This document shows positions 1 through 6,967 of a stretch of 14,702 nucleotides of DNA, piece after piece. Both the position numbers and the translations under genes were made by a program. The stretch covers positions 1 through 14,702 of the forward strand of contig JBEKHB010000083.1 of NCBI GenBank assembly GCA_050012495.1. The letters run 5' to 3'. The notes beneath the pieces were generated by a model. The model was not told the DNA's origin and did no database searches. It saw only the letters and a list, made by a program, of their open reading frames with translations. Each line of letters opens with the position of its first letter. Position 1 is the stretch's first letter. Source of the stretch: BOG-1155 sp050012495. GTDB taxonomy: Bacteria; Desulfobacterota; Syntrophorhabdia; Syntrophorhabdales; WCHB1-27.

Positions 1-2
1 TC

Positions 3-434
3 CTCGAAGAGAGCCGTTTCCTCGGAAAGCCCCGATGGGGCGCCCTGTTTCTCGCGCTCGTTTTTGCGGTTGTCTCCTTCTTCCTGATAGAGCGGTACAC
101 CGTATTCTCCCACGCTGCCCCAATCGAGCGCCTCTCATTCCTTACGGAAGAAACCCGATCCGCTCTCGAGCGCAAAGGTGTGAAGACGAGCTATGCCATC
201 GACCCCCGGCTACTCGATGCGCGTGAGAGGCAAAGCCTCGCGCTCATGCACCTTAAGGGCCTCGGCGTCGTGCACCTGGAACAGCTCCAACGACATGGCG
301 TCGATACCGTCGGGGACCTGGCAAAGCTCGACGAGCGGCAACTCTCGGCTATCATCGGGGAAAGGCAGATGAGGCGGGTGCGCGTCTACCTGCGGGCGGC
401 GAGGGCCGCATCTGCGCCTTCGCCGCATCGATAG
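3..434 (+). CDS. C-terminal part of a membrane-anchored helix-hairpin-helix-like protein (5' end outside window)
   Basis: The reading frame is open from the first complete codon at 3 to the TAG at 432-434, so the gene begins before the window; 143 residues are visible. Near the start is one hydrophobic membrane segment (WGALFLALVFAVVSFFLIE, about residues 12-30). A soluble tail follows. Within it, LKGLGVVHLEQLQRHGVDTV and then DLAKLDERQLSAIIG resemble the paired short helices of helix-hairpin-helix or DUF4332-like domains, which usually bind DNA or mediate contacts without sequence specificity. The end is basic (RQMRRVRVYLRAARAA). A GTG at 180 could start a shorter protein, but the frame upstream is fully coding-like and includes the membrane helix, so I prefer a 5'-truncated gene. 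The full protein and its function are unknown. Its GC content is clearly higher than that of the genes that follow. Confidence 0.7.
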   Translation, partial: LEESRFLGKPRWGALFLALVFAVVSFFLIERYTVFSHAAPIERLSFLTEETRSALERKGVKTSYAIDPRLLDARERQSLALMHLKGLGVVHLEQLQRHGVDTVGDLAKLDERQLSAIIGERQMRRVRVYLRAARAASAPSPHR

Positions 435-671
435 TCTGTTTTTCTTTCTCGTGGTGGCCCGCTTCCGAACCTTCCGTGTTCAGCCCTGAGACAGGCTCGA
501 CGAGATGCCGAGACCAGGACAATTCTGCGTAGATCACTGTTGACTATTTATAAACATATGATACACACAGTTAATATTTTCTTGACAACTATATCAAGTG
601 GTGCGAAAATATTTTACTGGTAGTGAAATAAGGGAGTTTTCTCCAGCAATGAATCGCTGAGAGCAGAGAAA
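435..671. other. AT-rich intergenic region before the regulator
   Basis: There is no gene in these 237 bases. The first part is GC-rich and carries a short repeat-like piece around 479-515 (CAGCCCTGAGACAGGCTCGA), with CCTG/CAGG complementarity of the kind found in dispersed intergenic repeats. From about 530 the base composition turns strongly AT-rich. This AT-rich part holds a candidate promoter with an overlapping small inverted repeat, listed separately. Confidence 0.5.
581..611 (+). promoter_or_regulatory. Candidate promoter with overlapping operator-like inverted repeat upstream of the XRE-cupin regulator
   Basis: TTGACA at 582-587 is a perfect -35 hexamer. A weak -10 (AAAATA, 606-611) follows after 18 bases. 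The -35 lies in an inverted repeat, CTTGA (581-585) and TCAAG (594-598), with 8 bases between the arms. A regulator bound there would block its own promoter, and XRE regulators are often autoregulated. The -10 match is poor, so the exact promoter is uncertain. Confidence 0.3.
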
Positions 672-1286
672 GTGTCACAGGAAAAAGAAGGTCTCGCGAA
701 AAGGATTGGAAACAACTTGAAGGAACTTCGCACGACCGTAGGTCTAAGTCCGAAAAGGTTGGCGGAGGAAACGGACTTATCACCTGCTTTTTTCTCCCGG
801 CTCGAAAAAGGAAACGTTATGCCCTCAATAGCTACTCTCCAGATCATCGCCGATGCCCTGAAGGTTGATATCGAATCTTTTTTCCGAAGAGATGTAGAAA
901 AGGGATACGTGATTAATCGCGTCGAAAAGCGACGCTTTATTCGTCCCAAAGGAAAAACCTACACCGTCGCGCTTCTCGCGGAGAATATGGAGAATCCGTT
1001 TATGGAACCGTTTCTCGTTTGTCTTCCCCATAAGGCCGAGGAGGGCGAGACGGAGTTTACGATACATGAAGGGCAAGAGTTCTGTTACGTGGTCAAAGGC
1101 AACGTGGAGGTTACCTTGGGGGAGCAAAAATTTACGCTGAAAAGTGGCGACGCAGCCTACTGGAATGGTGTTATTCCTCATAAAGCCACTAGCCCCGACA
1201 TGGAGCAGGCTGTTACTCTGAATGTGCACTTGATACCGGGAAAACGGCGACGAGTGAGGTCACGGGAGGGAGAGATAAAGGAGTAG
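672..1286 (+). CDS. XRE-family transcriptional regulator with C-terminal cupin domain
   Basis: This is a 204-residue cytoplasmic DNA-binding protein. Residues about 10-72 form an XRE-type helix-turn-helix, with the core LSPKRLAEETDLSPAFFSRL and then EKGNVMPSIATLQIIADAL, a near-textbook match. Residues about 110-188 form a cupin barrel: H132 and E136 lie in HEGQEFCYVVKG, and SGDAAYWNGVIPH carries the second-motif H170. The tail is very basic (GKRRRVRSR). Family members of this layout sense a small molecule in the cupin and control neighbouring catabolic or transport genes. The GTG start at 672 is the only usable start before an upstream stop at 624; its ribosome binding site is weak. It lies directly ahead of the enzyme block on the same strand and is the likely regulator of this module. 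The ligand is unknown. Confidence 0.88.
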   Translation: MSQEKEGLAKRIGNNLKELRTTVGLSPKRLAEETDLSPAFFSRLEKGNVMPSIATLQIIADALKVDIESFFRRDVEKGYVINRVEKRRFIRPKGKTYTVALLAENMENPFMEPFLVCLPHKAEEGETEFTIHEGQEFCYVVKGNVEVTLGEQKFTLKSGDAAYWNGVIPHKATSPDMEQAVTLNVHLIPGKRRRVRSREGEIKE

Positions 1287-1457
1287 TAAACAAGAAAAAG
1301 AAGGGGCACGTATCGAGTCAATTGATGCCGATGAACAGGGTTGAGAGAAATAGCCGACTCTTCGTAGGACGTGAGGACCGTAGAGGAGCAAATCCATGCG
1401 GGGATTTTAAGGTATAGAGGCGAGATCCAGAAACAGCAAAATTAGGGAGAAAGGACT

Positions 1458-2264
1458 ATGGACTTAGGGTTGAAAGGAAAAAATGTGATTGTGGTGGGAG
1501 GAAGCTCCAACCTTGGGCGGACTTGCTGTCTATCTCTTGCAAGAGAAGGAGCAAACACTGTAGTCGTTGCGAGAAATATCGAAGATTGCCAAAAAGTTGC
1601 GGATCAATGTAATGCTTTGAAAGGCGGCGGTACGGCAATAGCAATATCTGCGGACGCGACCAAGCTTGACCAGTGTGAGGCATTGATCAAGAATACGGTG
1701 GATCGGTTGGGGAGAATAGATTCGCTGGTCATAAGCATGGGATGGAACAGATTAGCCTACTTCCTGGATCTGGGACCGGAGGATTGGGAAAGGATCATAG
1801 CCACGAATTACTGGTCCACTCTCACCCTTTTAAAAGCGGTCCTGCCGATAATGATCGAGCAAAAGAGTGGAAATGTAGTCGCAATGAGCAGTGTTATCGG
1901 ACGGAAGGGAGATCCCCATGAGCCTGTTTACGGAGGTCTCAAAGCTGCTCAAATCAACCTTATGCATTCGCTTGCTATGCAGTATTCCAAGATCGGTCTC
2001 AGGTTTAATTGCGTTGCCCCGGCGTTGACTATGCCGGATGGCCCGGATGCCCTTGGCGGAGATAGCGTCTGGAAAGGCGGCGGATTCGATGCTGAGGCTC
2101 AACAGATTCTTATCAAAGACTTCTTGTCTAGGACTCCGATGGGCACGATAGCCAAACCGATCGATGTAGCCAATGCTGTGCTCTACTTTGTTTCGGATGT
2201 TATGTCAGGCCATGTGACAGGAAATGTTATCGGGACCGATGGCGGCATCTTCCTGGGTCATTAA
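1458..2264 (+). CDS. SDR-family NAD(P)-dependent oxidoreductase
   Basis: This 268-residue classical short-chain dehydrogenase oxidises a hydroxyl or reduces a keto group with NAD(P). The cofactor-binding glycine motif is present but altered: VGGSSNLG (13-20), in which the usual middle glycine is Asn18. The catalytic set is complete: N117 (ATNYW), S145 (AMSSVIG), Y158 and K162 (YGGLK), with the normal 13-residue Ser-Tyr spacing. The NNAG motif is replaced by ISMGW. The C-terminus ends with the family pattern GHVTGNVIGTDGG. The ATG start has a GGGAGAAAGG ribosome binding site. It is the first enzyme gene after the regulator, followed by the cyclase and LarA-like genes, so it probably oxidises or forms a hydroxy-acid intermediate. 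The substrate cannot be read from the sequence. An FabG-like role in fatty acid synthesis is less likely in this setting. Confidence 0.88.
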   Translation: MDLGLKGKNVIVVGGSSNLGRTCCLSLAREGANTVVVARNIEDCQKVADQCNALKGGGTAIAISADATKLDQCEALIKNTVDRLGRIDSLVISMGWNRLAYFLDLGPEDWERIIATNYWSTLTLLKAVLPIMIEQKSGNVVAMSSVIGRKGDPHEPVYGGLKAAQINLMHSLAMQYSKIGLRFNCVAPALTMPDGPDALGGDSVWKGGGFDAEAQQILIKDFLSRTPMGTIAKPIDVANAVLYFVSDVMSGHVTGNVIGTDGGIFLGH

Positions 2265-2311
2265 TAACTAGTAGAATTTCTGTCTTAGCTTAGATTTTGA
2301 GCCGACTTCAG

Positions 2312-2339
2312 GCATCGCGTCTTTAAAAAAGCGCGATGC
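2312..2339 (+). promoter_or_regulatory. Strong hairpin directly upstream of the cyclase gene
   Basis: GCATCGCG (2312-2319) and CGCGATGC (2332-2339) are perfect 8-bp arms. Inside them CTTT (2321-2324) can pair with AAAG (2328-2331), leaving one bulged T and a three-base loop. No T-run follows on either strand, so it is not a normal intrinsic terminator. It may be an operator, an mRNA processing or stability element, or an attenuator between the SDR and cyclase genes. The ATG at 2336 lies inside the right arm, which argues against that ATG as the start of the next gene. Confidence 0.55.
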
Positions 2340-2362
2340 AGCCAAGATGGGAGGTTATCGTG

Positions 2363-3028
2363 GTGCAGTCGTCGAATTTTACTAATAGGACAGTTTATGA
2401 CATAAGTATATTACTCGGAAAAGAACAGATTGATGCGCCTTTTCCGGGAGTCAGCCCCTTCTCGAGGAACGAAGTTTTCAGTATGGAAAACAATGATCCC
2501 TGCCTTCTTTCGAATTTGACACTCAACTGTCATGCCGGCACACATATTGACGTGTCTTCGCATTTCATCCTTGGGGAAAAACGCATTGACGATTATCCCA
2601 TTCAGAAATTCATTCTGCCTGCAATTGTCATAGACATTGCTGATGAAGAATCAATCAAACCGGCTGAGTTGAGTGAGGTGGACATTAATGAGGGTGATGC
2701 ACTTTTGTTCAAAACGAGTAATTCCAGGACAGGCATAGCCAGAAGTGGCGTACCCTCGGACAAGTGGGTGTATATGAGTCCCGAGGCTGCTGATTTCTGC
2801 ATCGAAAAGAAGATAAGCCTGATCGGAATAGATTATGTGGCGCCGGAGAAGCCAGGTGCAACGATTGAGGCCGCTATCATCCATCAAAAACTGCTCGCTC
2901 ACCACATAATGATAATGGAGAGCATTGCTCTCGACGACGTTTTTCCGGGGAAGTACACGCTGTTCTGCCTCCCGCTGAAGATTAAGGGAGCCGAGGCATC
3001 TCCTGTCCGCGCTATTTTGATAGCTTAG
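2363..3028 (+). CDS. Cyclase-family metal-dependent hydrolase (kynurenine formamidase-like)
   Basis: This 221-residue enzyme belongs to the cyclase/KynB superfamily, metal-dependent hydrolases of amides, formamides or lactones. The metal-binding signature HxGTHxDxxxH is present as H57, H61, D63 and H67 (HAGTHIDVSSHF); the usual Pro in the motif is Ser. Late in the protein H174 and E186 have the 12-residue spacing seen in KynB, and the tail (LPLKIKGAEASPVRAILIA) is typical of the family. I chose the GTG at 2363 because GGGAGG (2349-2354) lies 8 bases upstream; GTG 2360 is an alternative. The in-frame ATG at 2336 has no ribosome site and sits in a hairpin arm. There is no sign of tryptophan-degradation partners, so true kynurenine formamidase is unlikely. 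Hydrolysis of an amide or lactone of the imported compound is more plausible. Confidence 0.82.
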   Translation: MQSSNFTNRTVYDISILLGKEQIDAPFPGVSPFSRNEVFSMENNDPCLLSNLTLNCHAGTHIDVSSHFILGEKRIDDYPIQKFILPAIVIDIADEESIKPAELSEVDINEGDALLFKTSNSRTGIARSGVPSDKWVYMSPEAADFCIEKKISLIGIDYVAPEKPGATIEAAIIHQKLLAHHIMIMESIALDDVFPGKYTLFCLPLKIKGAEASPVRAILIA

Positions 3029-3057
3029 GCACTTGTCCTTTGAAAGGGGAAGGAGCG

Positions 3058-4353
3058 ATGAGGAAATATTCTCTGGTGACAAATACCGGTAAAGTGTTTT
3101 TTCGCATTCCCAAGGGATGGCAGGTTTTAAAGAATGCAGAACTGGCTCCCGAACCGGTTACCAAGACCATCGACGACATGGTGAGCGAGGCCATAGACCG
3201 CCCTGTCGGTACCCGTCCTTTGCGCGATATCATCAGGTCTGACTCCAAGATTGTCATTGTTGTCGATGACATCGCACGGCCCACCCCGAAGAAGGCGCTA
3301 CTGACCTTTTTGATATCTCGCCTTCGCGAATGGGGAGTCAGTAAAGACCGGGTTGATATACTTTTAGCGACAGGAACCCATCGCCCCATGACTACCGATG
3401 AAATAAGGGGAACCTTTGGTCAGGATCTCGTGCGCGAGGTTCGCTTTACGAACCATGATTGCCGATCTCCCGAGCTCATATCAGTGGGAAGGTTGAAGTC
3501 TGCAGGGGAAGTGAAGATCAATCCACTGGTTGTTCAGGCAGATGTTCGTATCGGGATCGGGTCTCTGGTGCCGCATCCATTCAATGGCTTCGGTGGTGGC
3601 GCAAAGATTATCTTCCCCGGAGTTGCAAACTATGAGGCTATTCGCAATCATCACTGTGCCCTGATGATCGCGGCAGGCGCATCACTTGCACAAGTGGAGC
3701 ACAACCCCTTTTTGGAAGAAATTTGCCAGGCTGGTCGGCTGGCAAAATTGGACTTCGTCATTAACGCCCTCTACAATGCAAATGAAGAGGTCAAAGAAGT
3801 TATCGCAGGTGATTTTGGTGAGGTCCATGCGGCAGGCGCGAGGATGACCCTGTCTGAACTGGGCGTTCGTTTCGAGAGACCTGCGGACGTGACTATCACG
3901 TCTGCTTTCCCGTATTCTGAAGGCCCTCAACTCATGAAACCTCTTGGACCGGCAACGACAGTCACACGAGAGGGAGGGGTTGTGATACTTTACGCGGCCA
4001 GCATCGAAGGGGGACGATTTGCTGAGCCGTTTCTTGGTGCATTCGACATCGCATTCGCCAAATCGCAAGGCAATCCGAAACAGCTAGTTCAGGATTCCTG
4101 TCGACTGGGCATCCCGATTATCGAAGGCGCCGCCATGGATTTCAATGGAGCGCTGAACATCACGCTGCTCTACCTTAGCAAGGTCAGAGTAATTCTGGTC
4201 TCTCAAGATGCCAATGCAGAACAGGCAAAACGGTTGGGGTTCGGTTACGAGATGCGCCTGGAAGATGCCATACTCACGGTTTCGAAAAATGTTCCAAATG
4301 CCACGGTGAATATATTGCCGTCGGGCGGGCTGGTCATACCGGTCATCCCGTGA
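3058..4353 (+). CDS. LarA-like nickel-dependent 2-hydroxy-acid racemase/epimerase
   Basis: This 431-residue protein is of the lactate racemase (LarA) family, which uses a nickel-pincer nucleotide to racemise or epimerise 2-hydroxy acids by hydride transfer. The key residues align: D71 and R74 in DDIARPTP, H108 in ATGTHRP, H173 and K183 in VPHPFNGFGGGAKIIFPG (Lys is the cofactor attachment point in LarA), and H198 or H199 in RNHHC, near the expected nickel ligand. Length is normal for the family. The start is ATG 3058, preceded by AAGGGGAAGGAG; an in-frame TTG at 3040 has no such support. It follows the cyclase gene after 29 bases. No cofactor-synthesis genes (larB, larC, larE) are in the window. 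LarA homologues act on many 2-hydroxy acids, so lactate is not implied as substrate. Confidence 0.85.
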   Translation: MRKYSLVTNTGKVFFRIPKGWQVLKNAELAPEPVTKTIDDMVSEAIDRPVGTRPLRDIIRSDSKIVIVVDDIARPTPKKALLTFLISRLREWGVSKDRVDILLATGTHRPMTTDEIRGTFGQDLVREVRFTNHDCRSPELISVGRLKSAGEVKINPLVVQADVRIGIGSLVPHPFNGFGGGAKIIFPGVANYEAIRNHHCALMIAAGASLAQVEHNPFLEEICQAGRLAKLDFVINALYNANEEVKEVIAGDFGEVHAAGARMTLSELGVRFERPADVTITSAFPYSEGPQLMKPLGPATTVTREGGVVILYAASIEGGRFAEPFLGAFDIAFAKSQGNPKQLVQDSCRLGIPIIEGAAMDFNGALNITLLYLSKVRVILVSQDANAEQAKRLGFGYEMRLEDAILTVSKNVPNATVNILPSGGLVIPVIP

Positions 4354-4408
4354 ACAGCGGTTACGGCGTCCGGAGTCTTGAGGTGAACGAACGTCGTGGG
4401 AGGAAATG

Positions 4409-5218
4409 ATGAGCATCGGAAAAGTGACCCCGTTAAAGTTGAGGGAAATGAAGGAGAATGGAGAGAAGATAACTCTAATGGTTGTTTATGAGTATCCGCT
4501 TGCAAGGATTCTAGACGAAAGCGGCGTCGACATGTTTCTTGTCGGCGACTCCGTTGGGACGGTGATAAATGCGAAGCGAGACGACATCTACGTCACGCTT
4601 GATGAAATCATCTATCATACGCAAGGAGTCTCGAAGGCAGCCGACAGAGCAATGGTGGTTGCAGACATGCCTTTCATGTCGTACCACGTCAGCATAGAAG
4701 AAGCCAAAAGGAACTCCGGCAGACTCATACAAGAAGGAGGAGCCGACGCGGTTAAACTGGAAGGCGGAGCAGAGATTGCCGACACCGTAAGCGCCATTGT
4801 CCGGGCGGGAATTCCGGTCATGGGCCATATAGGCCTCATTAATCAGGCACGTAAGCTCACCGGGGCTCGTAAGGTGAGGGGCCGGACCGAGGAGGACAGA
4901 CGGAGATTGATAGAGGATGCCAAGGCACTGGAGGAAGCCGGAGTCTTCTGTTTGGGGCTGGAACTTATGACTAAACAGGCAGCACGTGAGATTACCCAGA
5001 CAGTGACAGTCCCCACTAACGGAATAGGGGCGGGACCACACTGCGATGGTCAGGCATTAAACCTTTATGATGTAATTGGCTTGACGGCACATTTTGAGGC
5101 CAAGTTTGTGAAGAGATATGTGGACGTGAGGACTATCATCGGCGACGCAGTGAAGCGGTTTGTTCAGGAAGTAGGGAATGGGAGTTTTCCTGACGATGAA
5201 CATAGCTATGGTGATTGA
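4409..5218 (+). CDS. panB: PanB-family ketopantoate hydroxymethyltransferase (divergent)
   Basis: This 269-residue TIM-barrel enzyme is of the 3-methyl-2-oxobutanoate hydroxymethyltransferase family, which transfers a one-carbon unit from methylene-tetrahydrofolate to a 2-keto acid; the reaction is reversible. Metal and catalytic positions known from E. coli PanB are kept: D47 in VGDSVG, D86 in ADMPFMSY, K116 and E118 in VKLEGG, H140 in GHIGL, and E185 in LGLELM. The C-terminal GIGAGPHCDGQ is also typical. Several normally constant spots differ: TAYD is VVYE, GLTPQ is GLINQ, the GMxVQG loop is GTVINAK, and PTIGIG is PTNGIG. ATG 4409 is preferred over ATG 4406 because GGGAGG (4398-4403) is only 2 bases from the latter. 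It ends the enzyme block, without panC or panD beside it, which suggests a catabolic or altered role rather than pantothenate synthesis. Confidence 0.82.
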   Translation: MSIGKVTPLKLREMKENGEKITLMVVYEYPLARILDESGVDMFLVGDSVGTVINAKRDDIYVTLDEIIYHTQGVSKAADRAMVVADMPFMSYHVSIEEAKRNSGRLIQEGGADAVKLEGGAEIADTVSAIVRAGIPVMGHIGLINQARKLTGARKVRGRTEEDRRRLIEDAKALEEAGVFCLGLELMTKQAAREITQTVTVPTNGIGAGPHCDGQALNLYDVIGLTAHFEAKFVKRYVDVRTIIGDAVKRFVQEVGNGSFPDDEHSYGD

Positions 5219-5330
5219 GAAGTGCTTCTGCACACGGTATCCTTTACCCGGCATTGAGGGCACTCACGGACTCTCCATCGGTCTCTTGCCGGCTGCCTCA
5301 AGGAAATCAGCGATCCCACGACCGCTTTTT

Positions 5331-5360
5331 CCGTATCCAATCATATCACCGATGATACGG
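5331..5360 (+). terminator. Possible terminator hairpin downstream of the PanB-like gene
   Basis: CCGTATC (5331-5337) and GATACGG (5354-5360) are perfect 7-bp arms. Inside, ATC (5340-5342) can pair with GAT (5351-5353). The following sequence is T-rich (TTATCTCCTTGTGTGATATTTTATTT) but not a clean T-run, so termination would be weak or assisted. Its place 112 bases after the PanB stop and just ahead of the next promoter fits an operon end. Confidence 0.35.
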
Positions 5361-5387
5361 TTATCTCCTTGTGTGATATTTTATTTC

Positions 5388-5417
5388 TTGACAATTTGCA
5401 GTAATCTTGGATATAGA
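5388..5417 (+). promoter_or_regulatory. Sigma-70-type promoter for the importer operon
   Basis: TTGACA (5388-5393) and TATAGA (5412-5417) are separated by 18 bases, a good housekeeping promoter pair in an AT-rich setting. Transcription would begin at about 5424, inside the left arm of the foldback element, giving an untranslated leader of about 290 bases before the binding-protein gene at 5716. The sequence around the -35 (TTTCTTGACAA) is shared exactly with the candidate promoter of the regulator gene at 578-588. Confidence 0.5.
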
Positions 5418-5418
5418 G

Positions 5419-5555
5419 TTATTAACAGTCTCATAATTATTTTGACCTCAGTTTCTCGAATCCCTCCCCGCTCCCTTTCCTATTGCGGGCAATCTTCTCT
5501 GGCACGGAGGGGCGAAGGGGAGATGGTGCAGATACAATTGTGAGACCGTTAATAA
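5419..5555. repeat. 137-bp foldback element with 20-bp terminal inverted repeats
   Basis: The outer 20 bases on the left (5419-5438) and right (5536-5555) are inverted copies with 18 of 20 matches. The exact centre of the element (5487) coincides with a 12-base palindrome ATTGC-GG-GCAAT (5482-5493). CTCCCC (5464-5469) and GGGGAG (5517-5522) are also complementary. This symmetry is more than chance. It could be a miniature inverted-repeat mobile element or a long leader hairpin. I see no target-site duplication at its borders and no coding capacity. Confidence 0.55.
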
Positions 5556-5715
5556 GTATCCTGATACAAAGAAGTGTGGGCTCGGGTAGAAAAGTGCAGT
5601 TGTTGTCAATGACAGACGAGAGGTTGAGATTCATCGTCATAGCCTGGACAGATTGCCGGTAACGGCCCAGAGTCAAGGCTAGTGGAGATGAAAACAAACA
5701 AAGGGAGGTCCCGGT

Positions 5716-6885
5716 ATGAAGAAGAGAGTATTTGTAGTCACAATGGTAGCGGCGACCCTTTCACTTCTGCTGTTTTTGTCACAATCTGGAGCGGCAGATA
5801 AACCCCCCGTAAAGATAGGATACATTGCGAGCATCACGGGTCCTGTGGCAGTGAAGGTTGCGGACATGACGAGGGGCGTTCAATTGGCAGTGGCGGAGAT
5901 TAACAGGAAGGGAGGTATCCTCGGGGGAAGAAAGGTCGAGCTGTTGATGTATGACGCCAAGAGCACACCGGAAGAAGCTGTGACGGCGGCGAGGAAGGCA
6001 ATTTCTGCCGACAAAGTGAGTGCGATAGTCGGCTTTGACGAAGCGTCACTTGCGCTTGCTGCAAAGCCGATAATAATGAAAGCCAAGATTCCGATGATGA
6101 ACATGATGGCCATGCACACCGACCTAGTGAGGAAACCGGGGGAAATAGGTTTCTTTAGCTCTGCGCCTCCGGCAACTCAGCCGACGACCGCTCAAATCAA
6201 ATTTGACGAAAACATCTTGAAAATCAAATCGGCAGTAATTATTGGCCCCGATGTCGCCTTTTTCTGGGGAAACGTCAATACAATTAAGAAGAGTTGGGAT
6301 AGGCCCGGATCTCCGGTCAAGATACTCGATGTCGTGGCATTTCCCATGGGTTCGCCTGACATAACAGCGGCGATCTTGAAGGCAGCGGCGCCGAAGCCTG
6401 ACCTCATCTGGTCGTGGGCCTGGAGTATTACCGATAACATTCAGGTTTACAAGCAGCTGAGCGAGGTTGGCTACAAAGGCGTCATACAGCAGTGCATGGG
6501 CATGCTTATCAAGCCGGTCCTTGAAGGGGCAGGCAAAGCTGCGGAGGGGGCGTACGGCCTAGTAAACTGGGGCCCCGAGCTTAATTACCCTGAAAGTGAG
6601 GCATTTAAAAAGGCTATCGTGAAAGAATTTGGGGCGACAGCGGGAATGTCGGATGTCACTGAAATGGGTTACACCGGGGCCATGGCGCTCATGCTCGCCA
6701 TGAATAAAGCCGGAAGCGCCACGGATTTGGCGGCGATTGCGAAGGCATGTGAGAATCTTAACTGGGTATCTCCGCGGGGCTACAAGTGGGAGGTAGACAA
6801 AGACGGCACTGGCATATACAGGGAAATGACGGTTGTTCAGGCGAAGAACGGGAATCCGGTTCCATTGGTGAAAATCCCGAAATAG
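5716..6885 (+). CDS. Periplasmic branched-chain amino acid-type ABC transporter substrate-binding protein
   Basis: This 389-residue protein captures the substrate in the periplasm for the LivHMGF-type permease encoded downstream. A signal peptide is clear: MKKR, a hydrophobic stretch to about residue 22, and cleavage near SGA-A (about 26). There is no lipobox cysteine, so it is likely soluble. The mature start VKIGYIASITGPVA and the segments GVQLAVAEINRKGGILGGRKVELL and DAKSTPEEAVTAARKAI are hallmarks of the Peripla_BP_6/LivK family. GFDEAS and the GEIGFFSSAPPATQ region correspond to the ligand-proximal part. Start ATG 5716 follows GGGAGG by 7 bases. The family binds amino acids, amides, aromatic and aliphatic acids, so the ligand is not given by the family; the enzyme genes suggest an organic acid. 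Confidence 0.92.
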   Translation: MKKRVFVVTMVAATLSLLLFLSQSGAADKPPVKIGYIASITGPVAVKVADMTRGVQLAVAEINRKGGILGGRKVELLMYDAKSTPEEAVTAARKAISADKVSAIVGFDEASLALAAKPIIMKAKIPMMNMMAMHTDLVRKPGEIGFFSSAPPATQPTTAQIKFDENILKIKSAVIIGPDVAFFWGNVNTIKKSWDRPGSPVKILDVVAFPMGSPDITAAILKAAAPKPDLIWSWAWSITDNIQVYKQLSEVGYKGVIQQCMGMLIKPVLEGAGKAAEGAYGLVNWGPELNYPESEAFKKAIVKEFGATAGMSDVTEMGYTGAMALMLAMNKAGSATDLAAIAKACENLNWVSPRGYKWEVDKDGTGIYREMTVVQAKNGNPVPLVKIPK

Positions 6886-6967
6886 TGGACGAGAGGAGTG
6901 AAGGGATTGAGACATTTCGTTGACGTGTGAGGCTACTCGATAGACAGAGCAAATGGGAGGAACGGAC

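Larger units (their letters stand above)
5219..5715. other. 497-bp regulatory gap between the enzyme block and the importer operon
   Basis: I see no convincing gene. An open frame across 5178-5543 overlaps the PanB gene, has no ribosome site and an unlikely composition. The gap contains, in order, a terminator-like hairpin (5331-5360), a sigma-70-like promoter (5388-5417), and a 137-bp foldback element (5419-5555). A further palindrome, GTATC-CT-GATAC, lies at 5556-5567. The gap ends with a strong ribosome site (GGGAGG, 5703-5708) for the binding protein. Confidence 0.6.

Noticed and set aside
462..515. Intrinsic terminator after the first gene
   Set aside because: The CCTG/CAGG pairing is short and no T-run follows; it looks more like a fragment of a dispersed repeat.
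2363..3028. True kynurenine formamidase (kynB)
   Set aside because: No tryptophan dioxygenase or kynureninase gene is nearby, and the motif Pro is replaced; the family has many other amide and lactone substrates.
5178..5543. Open frame of 121 codons overlapping the end of the PanB-like gene
   Set aside because: It has no ribosome site, overlaps a well-supported gene, has the composition of a chance frame and runs through the promoter and foldback element.
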